This document shows, piece by piece, positions 52,810-61,896 of a DNA stretch of 64,000 nucleotides. The stretch is from Methanosarcina sp. MTP4. GTDB lineage: Archaea > Halobacteriota > Methanosarcinia > Methanosarcinales > Methanosarcinaceae. Under the pieces are notes generated by a model that saw only the letters and a program-made list of their open reading frames with translations, was not told the origin of the DNA and ran no database searches. The translations under genes and the position numbers were made by a program. Every line of letters begins with the position of its first letter. The stretch's first letter is position 1. Location: positions 2,356,001 to 2,420,000 of the forward strand of contig NZ_CP009505.1 in NCBI RefSeq assembly GCF_000970045.1, written 5' to 3'.

Positions 52810-53107
52810 GAATTAGCCCCTCCTGAACAAAAAAAAACTAATATTGTAACCTTTAGTGTAAATATTTCTGAGTGATCCTATATTACAGTATCACGGTCAA
52901 AATTTTTCAAATAAATCTGAAACATGGCAACCACCGAGTTTCAGACCCCATGCTCACCACGCTCGCCTCAGGCGAGCGGCCTTTGCTGTTGTAAAATGAT
53001 GAAAAAGACCCATTAGAATAAGTGATTTCAAAAGATGTTGATGTAACTGTGAAGAAAGGGGAAAATAATTTCAGGTACGAAGTTCGGATTTCTGGCGTGA
53101 GAATATG
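52810..53107. other. Intergenic region interrupted by an IS; possible decayed frame
   Basis: It holds a variable-arm palindrome (52953-52984). With the IS and one target copy removed, an open stretch from a GTG near 53020 runs through the insertion site (DVDVTVKKGENNFRYEVRI ...). It is too short and start-poor to call. The IS may have landed in an already decayed gene. Confidence 0.4.
52953..52984 (-). repeat. Variable-arm palindrome, copy H
   Basis: On the minus strand AAAGGC flank, arms CGCTCGCC/GGCGAGCG around TGA, then TGGTGAG. A weaker relative lies at 54794-54823. Confidence 0.55.
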
Positions 53108-53115
53108 CTGGGTCC
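53108..53115. repeat. 8-bp target-site duplication, left copy
   Basis: CTGGGTCC directly before the IS; the identical 8 bp occur at 54737-54744 directly after it. Confidence 0.88.
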
Positions 53116-53149
53116 GACTCAGTTCCAAAATCCAGTGATAAAAGTAAGT

Positions 53150-53200
53150 GTAACACCATTACATAAAATTTATAATTAGTTGATTATGTAATGATGTTAC
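53150..53200. repeat. Inverted repeat upstream of the transposase gene
   Basis: GTAACACCATTACATAA (53150-53166) and TTATGTAATGATGTTAC (53184-53200) are complementary except for one base. The loop is 17 nt. It ends nine bases before the transposase ATG, so in mRNA it would fold next to the start, or in DNA serve as a binding site for the transposase. Confidence 0.85.
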
Positions 53201-53209
53201 GGCAAAAAC

Positions 53210-54514
53210 ATGGTGACAATATACCTTAACCTTAATAACTTTTCTGAGCTTCCTACTCTTTTGGACATTTTTGGCAATTATGACAACGATTATGAATATA
53301 CTGCAGAAGGAATTTTTCGTAAAAAGACTTCTCCATCATGTCCTAAATGCAACATTCCTATGGTTCATAATGGTTACAACACATACACCAAAAAAGGGCT
53401 TGGAGACGTCAAAATCGGCAAATATAAGTGTTCAAATTGTAACTGCACACTTGAAGAAAATCGTAGTTTCTGGGAAGAGATTAAGTCTGTTCTTTTTGAT
53501 TCATTTAACGATTTTTTTCAACTACTCAGATATCATAATGTCTCACATAAAGGAATTTCTTCCATTATGGATTTCATATATCCAAGATCAAAAAGCACTA
53601 TTCTCAGAGAATTCAACAAAAATATGGATCAAGAGAAGGTTCCAAATGTAGAATATGTATACATGGTACACTATGACGAACAGCATCCAAAGGAAGGACG
53701 TTGTCAAAAATATCGTTTAACCTTACTTGATGCAAAAACTCAAAGACCATTAGCTGATGAGCTTTTTGATGATAAAAATTCAGAAACAATCAAAAATTTC
53801 CTTAAAAAGCATCTGGATACTTCTAAACCTGTGTTCATAGTTACGGATTTTGACAATACTTATCCTGGAGTTTTAAAGGAAGTTTTTGGAGATAAGTTAG
53901 TACATCAGTATTGTTTGATGCACTTAAACAAGCTTATAGTTCATGATTTTCCACGGAAAACGTCTATTGAGCAGGAATTATTGAAATATAAAATGTTGAA
54001 CATATTTTATAATCGAGAAAAGGAGATCGATTTTCTGGAAAAACTTCTACCTGAGGAACTTAATTTAAGCGGTGACGAAAAACAGTACGTAGAATGGATT
54101 AAAACGGCAAAAAAGCAATTTAATAAGTATAGACATGGATTAAAACTTGAAAGGCGAAGAAAAAAAGAAAATCTCACACATCATTGCCTTGAAAAGGCAA
54201 GAACAAATTTTGAAGATTTGATGAGAAATATAAGAACATACGATGAAGGTATCCAAAAACGACTGTGGATGATCAATAGTCATTGGTTAAATCTTACTGT
54301 GTTTCATTATCTTCCTGGATCTCCAGCAACGAACAATCCAATAGAAAGCTATTTTTCAAAAAGTCTTAAAACAGATAGCAAAAAGCAGTTTAGAACTGAT
54401 ACTGGAATTGAAAACCAGATTAAACTCGCTAAGATGAAAAGAGCGGGAATGATAACAAAACCAGACAAATCACTTTTGGAGTTATTTAGAACATTTACAC
54501 CTTTCAAGGTATAG
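53210..54514 (+). CDS. DDE-type IS transposase
   Basis: The 434-residue transposase has an N-terminal zinc-ribbon (CPKCNIPMVHNGYNTY ... KYKCSNCNCTL), as in ISL3-like enzymes. A catalytic core follows, with Asp in MVHYDEQHPKEGR, Asp in VFIVTDFDNTYPG, a downstream QYCLMHLNKL, and a late Glu in NNPIESYFSKSLK. These three acidic residues probably form the DDE triad. C-terminal basic residues follow. AT-rich composition compared with flanking host genes fits a mobile origin. The ATG at 53210 lies inside the shadow of the inverted repeat, which could limit its own expression. The reading frame is complete. Confidence 0.9.
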   Translation: MVTIYLNLNNFSELPTLLDIFGNYDNDYEYTAEGIFRKKTSPSCPKCNIPMVHNGYNTYTKKGLGDVKIGKYKCSNCNCTLEENRSFWEEIKSVLFDSFNDFFQLLRYHNVSHKGISSIMDFIYPRSKSTILREFNKNMDQEKVPNVEYVYMVHYDEQHPKEGRCQKYRLTLLDAKTQRPLADELFDDKNSETIKNFLKKHLDTSKPVFIVTDFDNTYPGVLKEVFGDKLVHQYCLMHLNKLIVHDFPRKTSIEQELLKYKMLNIFYNREKEIDFLEKLLPEELNLSGDEKQYVEWIKTAKKQFNKYRHGLKLERRRKKENLTHHCLEKARTNFEDLMRNIRTYDEGIQKRLWMINSHWLNLTVFHYLPGSPATNNPIESYFSKSLKTDSKKQFRTDTGIENQIKLAKMKRAGMITKPDKSLLELFRTFTPFKV

Positions 54515-54736
54515 TGAACGATTCTAAGATAAAAATTTCTTATCAAAATAGCGGAGCGTATCGATTTATCTCTCGGATAAATTTAATCTATATATGATAA
54601 TTATTTGAAAATTTAAAAAAATTGAACTCAAGGTGGAACTAAAAGATGAAGTTAACATACTGATGCATTTAGTTTTGAGGAAAGTCGTGATTCAGTGAAA
54701 GAAATAATGAAAATCACTGGATTATGGAATTGTGTC

Positions 54737-54744
54737 CTGGGTCC
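54737..54744. repeat. 8-bp target-site duplication, right copy
   Basis: CTGGGTCC, identical to 53108-53115. Confidence 0.88.
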
Positions 54745-54871
54745 CTAAAGTTAATTTTTTTCTTTGCCCCTTCTTCTTTCTTTTTTAACTTGGTAAAGGC
54801 CGCAAAGCTAAGCTTAGCGTGGGCTGCTGTCGGGGTTGAGAAATCAATGGTTGCTCTGGGTTTCGATCTTT

Positions 54872-55828
54872 TTAATGCTTGATCCCTCCCAGTTTCTCGA
54901 TTATTTCATTCGAATATTCGGGCACTGAACCGGGTTTTGATGCTACGTAAGTCCCGATGACGCAGGCAAATGAAGCAGCATCCGAAACGTTGCAGCCCAA
55001 AAAGTAAGCATAAAGGAAACCTGCGGAAAAAGCATCCCCTGCTCCTACGGTGTCGGCTACTTCTATGGATGTTGTTTTGATTTCTTCATAGTCACCGCAA
55101 TTGTTTTCATTATGGAAAACCGCTGCTCCCCCGGCTCCTTTAGTTATACAGATGAGTGTGATACCGGGGTATTTTTCAACCAGCAGGCTGCAGAGTTCCT
55201 TACCGGCATGGTTTTTATTAAAAAGCAGCCCGGAAATTATGGTGGCTTCCTCCGAGTTCATTTTCACGATATCAGCAAATGCCAGGGAAGTTTCGATCCA
55301 CTCTTTTTCGTAGAAACCGGGCCTCAGGTTTACATCATAGAAGAGGTGCTTTGCCCTGATTACCGGAAGCAGCCGCCAAAGCGTTTTTATGTTTACTTCC
55401 GAGCGCTGGGCAAGGGTCCCGAAGCAGAAAACGTCCCATTCTTCTGCAACAAGGACATCCGTTTTTTCGGAGTCAAGCTTGATTGCGTCCCAGGCTACGT
55501 TTTCGTGAATCTTGAAGTTTGGAATTCCCTCGTCATTCAGTTCTACAGAAACGGTTCCGGTGGGCCTTCTTTCATCGACAAAGATGTATGAGGTATCAAT
55601 TCCGAGTTGCTTCGCTTTGTTCAGGAGTTCGGTCCCCAGTTCATCTTTCCCTACGGCTGAAATCACGGCGGTTTTTGTTCCCGTTTTTGCTTCCGTTTTT
55701 GCTCCCCTCGTTTCTCCCAGTTTTGCGAGGTGGGCGGCAAGATTTAAGGGAGCGCCGCCGAGGTGAGCTGAGCCATTGATGATGTCGAAGAGGATTTCCC
55801 CAAAGGTGAGGGCTTTAATGGCTTTCAT
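54872..55828 (-). CDS. PfkB-family sugar kinase (fructokinase-like)
   Basis: The 318-residue ribokinase-fold enzyme transfers phosphate from ATP to a sugar or nucleoside. Seen are the N-terminal FGEILFDIINGSAHLGGAPLNLAAHLAKLG (signature 1 region), the lid AVGKDELGTELLNKAKQLGIDT, and the PfkB signature 2 VADTVGAGDAFSAGFLYAYF with the catalytic Asp. The AHLGGAPLNLAAHLAKLG part resembles bacterial fructokinases. A Lys/Thr repeat (AKTEAKTGTKTA) after residue 40 is a small local expansion. It is divergent from the MATE gene. In an archaeon with glycogen it may feed hexoses into storage or osmolyte pathways; the sugar is not determined by sequence. Confidence 0.88.
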   Translation of the reverse strand: MKAIKALTFGEILFDIINGSAHLGGAPLNLAAHLAKLGETRGAKTEAKTGTKTAVISAVGKDELGTELLNKAKQLGIDTSYIFVDERRPTGTVSVELNDEGIPNFKIHENVAWDAIKLDSEKTDVLVAEEWDVFCFGTLAQRSEVNIKTLWRLLPVIRAKHLFYDVNLRPGFYEKEWIETSLAFADIVKMNSEEATIISGLLFNKNHAGKELCSLLVEKYPGITLICITKGAGGAAVFHNENNCGDYEEIKTTSIEVADTVGAGDAFSAGFLYAYFLGCNVSDAASFACVIGTYVASKPGSVPEYSNEIIEKLGGIKH

Positions 55829-55975
55829 TTATCTCTCTTTCATCTCCTTCACTTTTTATCTTTATTTAATTACGAAATGGCTTTATACTTTCCTGCTTAG
55901 GGGAGTCCCTGTAAATTTTCATTTAAAATGGTCGCAATTCACTGATAACAGCACTGATAACAGGAGATTACAAGT

Positions 55976-57361
55976 ATACACGAACGAAGCAAATTCCTGG
56001 GCACGGAAAAAATAAGCAGCCTCCTCTTCAAGCTCTCGGCTCCCTCAATCCTCGGGATGCTCGTCTACGCCCTGTATAATATAGTGGACACGGTCTTCGT
56101 CGGACAGGCCCTTGGCGAAGAAAGCGTCCAGGGCATCGGCGGGCTTGCGATTGCTTTTCCTATCCAGATGCTGGCTCTGGGAATCGGAATCGGGCTAGGG
56201 GTAGGAGGTGCGTCCGTAATTTCCAGGGCGCTCGGGGCAAAAGAGCTCAATAAAGCCGAAAAAACTCTCGGGACCGCCTTTTCCCTTGCCATTTTCCTGG
56301 GGCTTGCCTACACGGCAGTCGGGCTGTACTTCCTTGACCCTCTGCTGGAACTCTTCGGGGCAACCGAGGGGATCATGCCCTATGCCAGGGACTACCTTGA
56401 AATAACCCTGGCAGGCTCGGTCGTTTTTACTCTTGGAATTGCTGCCGAAGACCTGGTGAGGGCTGAGGGCAATGCCCGCTACGCCATGTTTGGAATGCTC
56501 CTCGGCGCCGGCCTGAACATCCTCCTTGACCCGGTCTTCATTTTCGGTTTCGGGATGGGAGTAAAGGGAGCTGCGATTGCAACCGTGATAGCCCAGTTTG
56601 TGTCCATGACTTTTTTGCTGCGTTATTTCCTTGCAGGCAAAGGCTCCGTGCCCTTCAAAATCAGGATGCTTAAAACCGACCCCGGAATAAGCAGGGAAAT
56701 GCTTGCCATCGGGATAAGTCCCCTGATTATCGAAGCCTCCAACAGCGTCATGATGATTTTCGTAAACAACGCCCTTGGGACTTACGGAGGGGACGTCTCG
56801 ATCGCCGCTTTCGGGATCATCCACCGCCTGATCATGTTCATCTTCCTCCCCATGCTCGGAATATCTTTTGGCTTGCAGCCGATCATAGGCTACAATTACG
56901 GGGCAAAACAGTTTTCGCGGGTGGTCGAGTCCGTGAAGGTCGCCCTGAAACTGAGCACCCTCCTTTCCCTGGCAGGTTTCCTGCTTTTCTTCCTTTTCCC
57001 TGAGCAGATCCTCTCCATCTTCAGCCCTGATGCCGAACTGGCGGCTGTCGGGACCAATGCCATGAGGATCGTCGTGCTGGTCCTGCCCTTCATAAGCTTC
57101 CAGGTCATCGGGACCACCGTTTTCCAGGCGCTCGGGATGCCAAAGCCCGCTTTCATCCTTTCACTGGCAAGGCAGTTGCTTTTTCTGCTCCCGCTTGTGC
57201 TGGTGCTGCCGAAGTTTTACGGGTTGAACGGGGTCTGGGCAGCGTTTCCGATTTCGGATTTTATGGCGTTCGGGCTGGCGGTTGGGTTGTTGTGGTGGGA
57301 GTACCGGAGGTTTGGGAGTGAAGAAAAAGAAGAAGGGGTTGAGGTTTGGAGTGAGGGATAA
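55976..57361 (+). CDS. MATE-family multidrug/cation exporter, start codon ATA
   Basis: The 461-residue protein has twelve predicted membrane helices in the MATE arrangement: two halves each beginning with the conserved motif (FKLSAPSILGMLVYALYNIVDTVFVG; then LAIGISPLIIEASNSVMMIF). It exports drugs or metabolites using a Na+ or H+ gradient. Family proteins begin with ERSKFLGTEKISSLLF; this sequence is encoded upstream of the first ATG (56057). The in-frame stop TAA lies at 55958-55960. Only ATA (55976), ATT and CTG codons are available between them. ATA 55976 has GGAG nine bases upstream. ATG 56057 alone would delete the first half of helix 1. It diverges from the PfkB gene. Confidence 0.85.
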   Translation: MHERSKFLGTEKISSLLFKLSAPSILGMLVYALYNIVDTVFVGQALGEESVQGIGGLAIAFPIQMLALGIGIGLGVGGASVISRALGAKELNKAEKTLGTAFSLAIFLGLAYTAVGLYFLDPLLELFGATEGIMPYARDYLEITLAGSVVFTLGIAAEDLVRAEGNARYAMFGMLLGAGLNILLDPVFIFGFGMGVKGAAIATVIAQFVSMTFLLRYFLAGKGSVPFKIRMLKTDPGISREMLAIGISPLIIEASNSVMMIFVNNALGTYGGDVSIAAFGIIHRLIMFIFLPMLGISFGLQPIIGYNYGAKQFSRVVESVKVALKLSTLLSLAGFLLFFLFPEQILSIFSPDAELAAVGTNAMRIVVLVLPFISFQVIGTTVFQALGMPKPAFILSLARQLLFLLPLVLVLPKFYGLNGVWAAFPISDFMAFGLAVGLLWWEYRRFGSEEKEEGVEVWSEG

Positions 57362-57836
57362 TGACTTCTTTTCGTCATACACTTTGAGTAGAGTATTATT
57401 GAACCTTAACTCCGTCATTTTTAGGGAATAAGTATATCTTAATCATAAATTTCCAGAATCAGCCATCTCTAATATATATAGCCCTACTTTTTTTCACTTT
57501 CACTACTTAGGGTCATATAATCATTCAGGATGATAATTGTAAGATATCTCTTGGCTTGGAATACGATGTCCATATTCAATACTTATTCCCTAATTTGCCC
57601 GAGTTAAGATTTGAAATATTTTTTTATTAAATAATGTTTTTTATACGACCTCAAGTTTCAGCTAAAGCAATAGTATCTGTTGCACTTTTTGATTAAGAAC
57701 TTCTTTTTTATTGACACTTGTGTCCATATGATTATTTCCATCATCAGGTTTTCTTAGTACATACGATAAAGTTATGAACTATGTTTTCAACATACTAACA
57801 TCTTAACACTCATATAATCAAATTATATTTTAGAAG
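57362..57836. other. AT-rich boundary before the TPR-PIN island
   Basis: About 475 bp, with low GC from here until about 61890. It contains ACTTATTCCCTAA and TTTAGGGAATAAGT at 57419-57433 and 57579-57595, inverted copies that could form a large loop. No gene seen. Promoter for 57837 should be here. Confidence 0.45.
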
Positions 57837-58262
57837 ATGTTTGCAATGGTAAATGAAAATGATTCTTGTAAAAATATTAATGGTGGTACCGGAATAACTG
57901 CAGGCGGAGATGTTAGTGTTAGTAATAAAGACGGCTTGATTGCAATAGGATCAAATATTACGCAGAGTCAAACAATACCATCACTAGATTTTGAAAAGCT
58001 AGGGGATGATTTACTTGCCTTCAAGGAAGCAATTTCAAGATCAGATATTTCGACTGAGGATAAACAAATTATCGAAGGCGACATAAGTGCAGCGATTAAA
58101 GAGGCTAAAAGGGAAGAACCCATGTTATCTAAGATTGTTGATAGATTTGAATCTGCTATTGAAGTTATCGAGGAAACTAAAAGAAAAATTGAAGATACAG
58201 GAATTCTCAATCTTGCAGCTAAAATAGCTACTACATTAGGAATTAACCTAATTTTATCATAA
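57837..58262 (+). CDS. Small partner protein with GITAGGDV motif
   Basis: The 141-residue protein has an N-terminal stretch NINGGTGITAGGDVSVSN, then a beta-like IAIGSNITQSQ. A helical part follows (DFEKLGDDLLAFKEAI ... KAAIKEAKREE-type, 45-120), and the end is hydrophobic (NLAAKIATTLGINLILS). The N-terminal motif recurs in the next protein (GGNGITAGRDVIVNAH). Such short GxGITAGxDV stretches are seen beside signalling or conflict NTPases and may serve oligomerisation. An alternative start is ATG 57846. The next gene starts 17 bp after its stop (at ATG 58280), so the two form an operon. I do not recognise the family beyond the motif. Confidence 0.65.
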   Translation: MFAMVNENDSCKNINGGTGITAGGDVSVSNKDGLIAIGSNITQSQTIPSLDFEKLGDDLLAFKEAISRSDISTEDKQIIEGDISAAIKEAKREEPMLSKIVDRFESAIEVIEETKRKIEDTGILNLAAKIATTLGINLILS

Positions 58263-58279
58263 TTTTGGAAGGGTGTTTC

Positions 58280-61009
58280 ATGGGGGAAGAGGTCCACAAG
58301 GAAGATATCCACAAAAATGTAGACATAAAAGGTGGAAATGGGATTACAGCTGGAAGGGACGTTATTGTTAATGCTCATTCGAGTGATGTTATTGTTGGAA
58401 ATATAACACAATATGTTCATACAGAAGCTGTAGAAGACAGGATTAATGAGTTAATAGAATTTGCAAAATTTTGTACTAAAAAAAAGGAATATAAAAAAGC
58501 TCTAGAATTCTACGATAAAGCAAAATCTAAATTAGAATATAGTCCATCAGATCGTTTATTTGTTAAGGTAATTGTTGGAGAGGCGGTCTGCCATCATAAA
58601 AAGGGAAATTTTGGCAAAGCAAAAAAATTAATCCTTGAAGCTGAACTTGTAGACCCCGAAAATCCTATTGTGTTAGCGGATCTTGCATCTCTTCTGAGAA
58701 TTGAAACCCCAGAAAGAGCTGAAACTTACGCAAAAAAAGCACTTGAATTAGACCAGAACAACGTTTTGGCAATGTGTACTTTGGGTTTACTAGAATCTGA
58801 AAGAGGGAATACGAAAGAAGGTCTTAGGAAATTAAGAGAGGCTTCTGTACTTAATCCTAATGATGCTTATCCAATTTACTGCATGAGTCATGTTCATTCT
58901 TTTGAAGGTGATTATGACAATGCAATCAAATTAGGTTTGGAAGCTATAGGCATCGAACCTGAAGATTCTTCATATCATAACGCTTTAGGCATACTTTATT
59001 TGAAAGCTTCTTCTCCTTATGGGGAGGTTTTTGTCAGTTATGAATCAGAAGAATATGTAAATCAGGATTATATCGAAGAAGCAATAAAAGTTTTGGAAAA
59101 AGCAAGAGATTTAAATGATTCACAGGGTAATTACCACTTAAACTCTGAAATATACGTGAATCTAGGATGTGCATATCTGGCTAAAAACGAAATAGATATG
59201 TCAATTGATTTTTTAAATAAGGCTTTAGATTCGGGATTAGATTGTGCTGATGTTTATATTAAGCTTGGTGAAGCTTACGCAAAAAATCAAAATTGTGGTA
59301 AAGTAATAGAATACTATCAACCTCTTATTGAAAACGATGATATTACTGGTGATGAACTCTTTGTCGTGAAAGCTAATCTTGCAGGTGCATATGCCGCTGC
59401 AAACAAGCTAGATGAAGCTGAAGCATTATTCGATGAGTTAATTAAGCAAAAGCCAACAAACCCACATTTGCACATAGACTTAGCAAAAGTTGCTGAAATT
59501 AGGGGGGATTTTGAAAAAGCTATTGATGTTTTGAATAGAATTAGTGATGTCCCTCAAAATCTTTGGGAATACAATTACATTAAAGGTAGGTTGAATCATA
59601 AAATTAATGATTACGAGCAAGCAGCTATTCACTTTAAAGAATCAATAAAGAGTAGTGGTGGGGCACGTGAACCAACAATAGGTTTGATAAATTTGTACAT
59701 TGACTGTGGAATGCATGAACATGCTATAAAATATGCTGAAAAATTGGTTGAAACCGATATTAGGGGTATTGATCTGTATAATCTTGCCACACTTTATTAT
59801 TCAGCAAAGGATTACAAAATGTCTGCTGATTTTTCGAGAAAAGCTTTAGATGCAGGTTATAATGATTTAGAAACTTACAGACTGCTATGTATTTCTCTTT
59901 TAGAAGCACATGATACCTTGTCAGCTAAGCTCGAATTAGAATCTGCTTCAAGCAAGTTTCCTGATGATTTAGAATTGAAACTAATTTATACAGATGCTTT
60001 GATACGATTGAATGAAGATGAAAAAGCTGTTGCAATTCTAAATGATATTATTCAATGTAAGCCTGCATTCACTCCAGCGCATTTATCTTTAGCAAATATT
60101 TATTTAAGAAATGGTTCGTATGAAAAAGCTTTGGAACTTGCTAAAAAAGCATCTATTCTTGAACCAAAAAATGAACATGTATACTTTGTTTGGGGAAATT
60201 GTTTACTTAAATTAGGCAAAGTAGATGAAGCAACAGAAAAAATGATAAAAGTATCAGAGTTAAATCCAGATTTTGAGTATACAAGATTCGTAAAAGCCGA
60301 AGAATTCATCACTTGCATGGAACATCAGGCTGTTATTTCGCAGCGCATAATAGAGAACTACGAAAATGGAAGTATGACAATATCAAAAGTAGCTGAGATT
60401 CTAAATAAAGAAACAATTGATTTGTTGAACCACATAAATAATTACAAAGTATCGGAATATTTAGGTTTATCCGATGAAAAAATAGATCAGTTAAATATAC
60501 CATCCGTGGTGAAGAAAAATGTACTTTTGGATGACACAATATTAGGTATACTGATCACAATTGATAAACAAGATTTATTAAAACTGGCATTTAATCACGT
60601 ATATATTACAAAGGAACTTGAAAAGGAACTCATTAATAATACTTATGGAGAAGGCCATCCTTGGTGGCAAGCCAAAAAAACCCTCAAGATTTTCCAAGAT
60701 GGATGGATCGAGGGTTTAAGGTCCAGCGAAATATCTATTCTTGCTACGAAGAAGATATTTTCAGAAAAAAAACTAAGTAAAAAAGATATCTCTTTTGTTT
60801 CTCTATCTCTGGATAATGATTGTCTTTGTATGACAGAAGATTTGCTTCTTAGAACCTATTTGGAACGTATGGAGAAACCAACTTGTGGGATAGTTGGATT
60901 GTTGAATTATTTGGTCCATAATAATTTAATAAAAAATGAAGAGGTTGAATCAATACATAAAAGTGTAAAATCTTTATGTGAAATAGATTTCAAAAGAATG
61001 GAGCGATGA
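58280..61009 (+). CDS. TPR protein with C-terminal PIN-like domain
   Basis: The 909-residue protein starts MGEEVHKED with the motif GGNGITAGRDVIVNAH and GNITQYVHTE. About 16 tetratricopeptide repeats of 34 residues follow (about 50-680; for example NVLAMCTLGLLESERGNTKEGL and HVYFVWGNCLLKLGKVDEATE). The last ~175 residues look like a PIN ribonuclease: VLLDDTILGILI, YITKELEKELI, FVSLSLDNDCLCMTEDLLLRTYL and PTCGIVGLLNYLV give Asp, Glu, Asp/Asp positions for metal binding. Combined TPR and PIN suggests an RNase whose activity is set by protein contacts. The start is uncertain between 58265 and 58280; GGAAGGGTG favours 58280. AT-rich like its partner. Confidence 0.72.
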   Translation: MGEEVHKEDIHKNVDIKGGNGITAGRDVIVNAHSSDVIVGNITQYVHTEAVEDRINELIEFAKFCTKKKEYKKALEFYDKAKSKLEYSPSDRLFVKVIVGEAVCHHKKGNFGKAKKLILEAELVDPENPIVLADLASLLRIETPERAETYAKKALELDQNNVLAMCTLGLLESERGNTKEGLRKLREASVLNPNDAYPIYCMSHVHSFEGDYDNAIKLGLEAIGIEPEDSSYHNALGILYLKASSPYGEVFVSYESEEYVNQDYIEEAIKVLEKARDLNDSQGNYHLNSEIYVNLGCAYLAKNEIDMSIDFLNKALDSGLDCADVYIKLGEAYAKNQNCGKVIEYYQPLIENDDITGDELFVVKANLAGAYAAANKLDEAEALFDELIKQKPTNPHLHIDLAKVAEIRGDFEKAIDVLNRISDVPQNLWEYNYIKGRLNHKINDYEQAAIHFKESIKSSGGAREPTIGLINLYIDCGMHEHAIKYAEKLVETDIRGIDLYNLATLYYSAKDYKMSADFSRKALDAGYNDLETYRLLCISLLEAHDTLSAKLELESASSKFPDDLELKLIYTDALIRLNEDEKAVAILNDIIQCKPAFTPAHLSLANIYLRNGSYEKALELAKKASILEPKNEHVYFVWGNCLLKLGKVDEATEKMIKVSELNPDFEYTRFVKAEEFITCMEHQAVISQRIIENYENGSMTISKVAEILNKETIDLLNHINNYKVSEYLGLSDEKIDQLNIPSVVKKNVLLDDTILGILITIDKQDLLKLAFNHVYITKELEKELINNTYGEGHPWWQAKKTLKIFQDGWIEGLRSSEISILATKKIFSEKKLSKKDISFVSLSLDNDCLCMTEDLLLRTYLERMEKPTCGIVGLLNYLVHNNLIKNEEVESIHKSVKSLCEIDFKRMER

Positions 61010-61896
61010 AGACATCTTGTTTAATGAAACTGGTGGGTGAATTCTCAGGGTTGCCTAAATAAACAAAAACTAAGAATAGAGTTATCAATATTAATATCAT
61101 TCGTCCATCCTCACTTAACTGTATTCCCAAACAACAAAATTATCATATCAAATTCGATTAAATGTGGGGTTTTTATCCGGTTTCGGATTTGAAGGAATGT
61201 TGAATTCGATTTTTTGGTGGGGTTTAGGTTTTTCTGGTTGGTTCTCAAAGTGTCTTATCAATGTCAAAAATCAAAAAAAGAGGGTGAAAATAGACACCTT
61301 TTTCTTCTTATTTTACATTAAACAGATCATATTTTTAATTGATGAATTCCTGAAGTGGACTAAACACACACTCTTCTATTAATTTAGAAGTTTGTTTTGT
61401 ATCTGTTTTTACTGATGATTTTTCAAAATGATAGTCATCTCTATGGTGGGTTTTTAGGATGTCCTGATTCTTTATCAAAGCTACCTAGCCTTGTAGCCTC
61501 TAATAAAATTTCTCCACACCTCCAACTTTTTAATCCTTTTAATTTCAAATCCACCACAACTTTACGATTTCTCGAAAGAATAATTCCGGCACAAATATTT
61601 CCATAAATCCCTCACACTCATTTTCTACACAGAGTTTCCAATAAGTATATATCTCCCCGTTTTAATATAAATACCAGCAAAACTACCCTTGCATCCAAAA
61701 TTGCCATCTGGCAATCTAACACATATCTGAGAAAATACGGTAGCAGAGTAGTTTGAGAAATAGATTCTCTGTTAATACAGCATAAGGGGGAAGCTGCTTA
61801 GCAGGATTTGTAAATGGAATTTCTTTTACTGGACAGTGTAGACGTTCCGGAACAAATTTTGTGAAACCAGCTAATTACGAATAGGGGAGGATGAAT
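61010..61896. other. AT-rich region after the TPR-PIN operon
   Basis: About 890 bp without a convincing gene. A 72-codon frame at 61164 (Phe/Trp-rich, GFLSGFGFEGML) and a 69-codon frame at 61397 lack ribosome sites. Promoter for superoxide dismutase is probably within 61740-61880. The region has the same low GC as the island to its left. Confidence 0.5.

Larger units (their letters stand above)
53116..54736 (+). mobile_element. Insertion sequence with 24-bp terminal inverted repeats
   Basis: A 1621-bp element. The left end GACTCAGTTCCAAAATCCAG and following TGAT match the inverted right end at 21 of 24 positions. CTGGGTCC flanks both sides. The single gene is a DDE-type transposase. TIR length, 8-bp duplication and the zinc-finger N-terminus resemble ISL3- or ISM1-like (ISNCY) elements; I cannot decide which. 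Both ends and the gene look intact, so insertion appears recent. Confidence 0.92.

Noticed and set aside
61164-61382. 72-codon frame (Phe/Trp-rich)
   Set aside because: No ribosome site, AT-rich composition, no membrane-protein pattern beyond chance.
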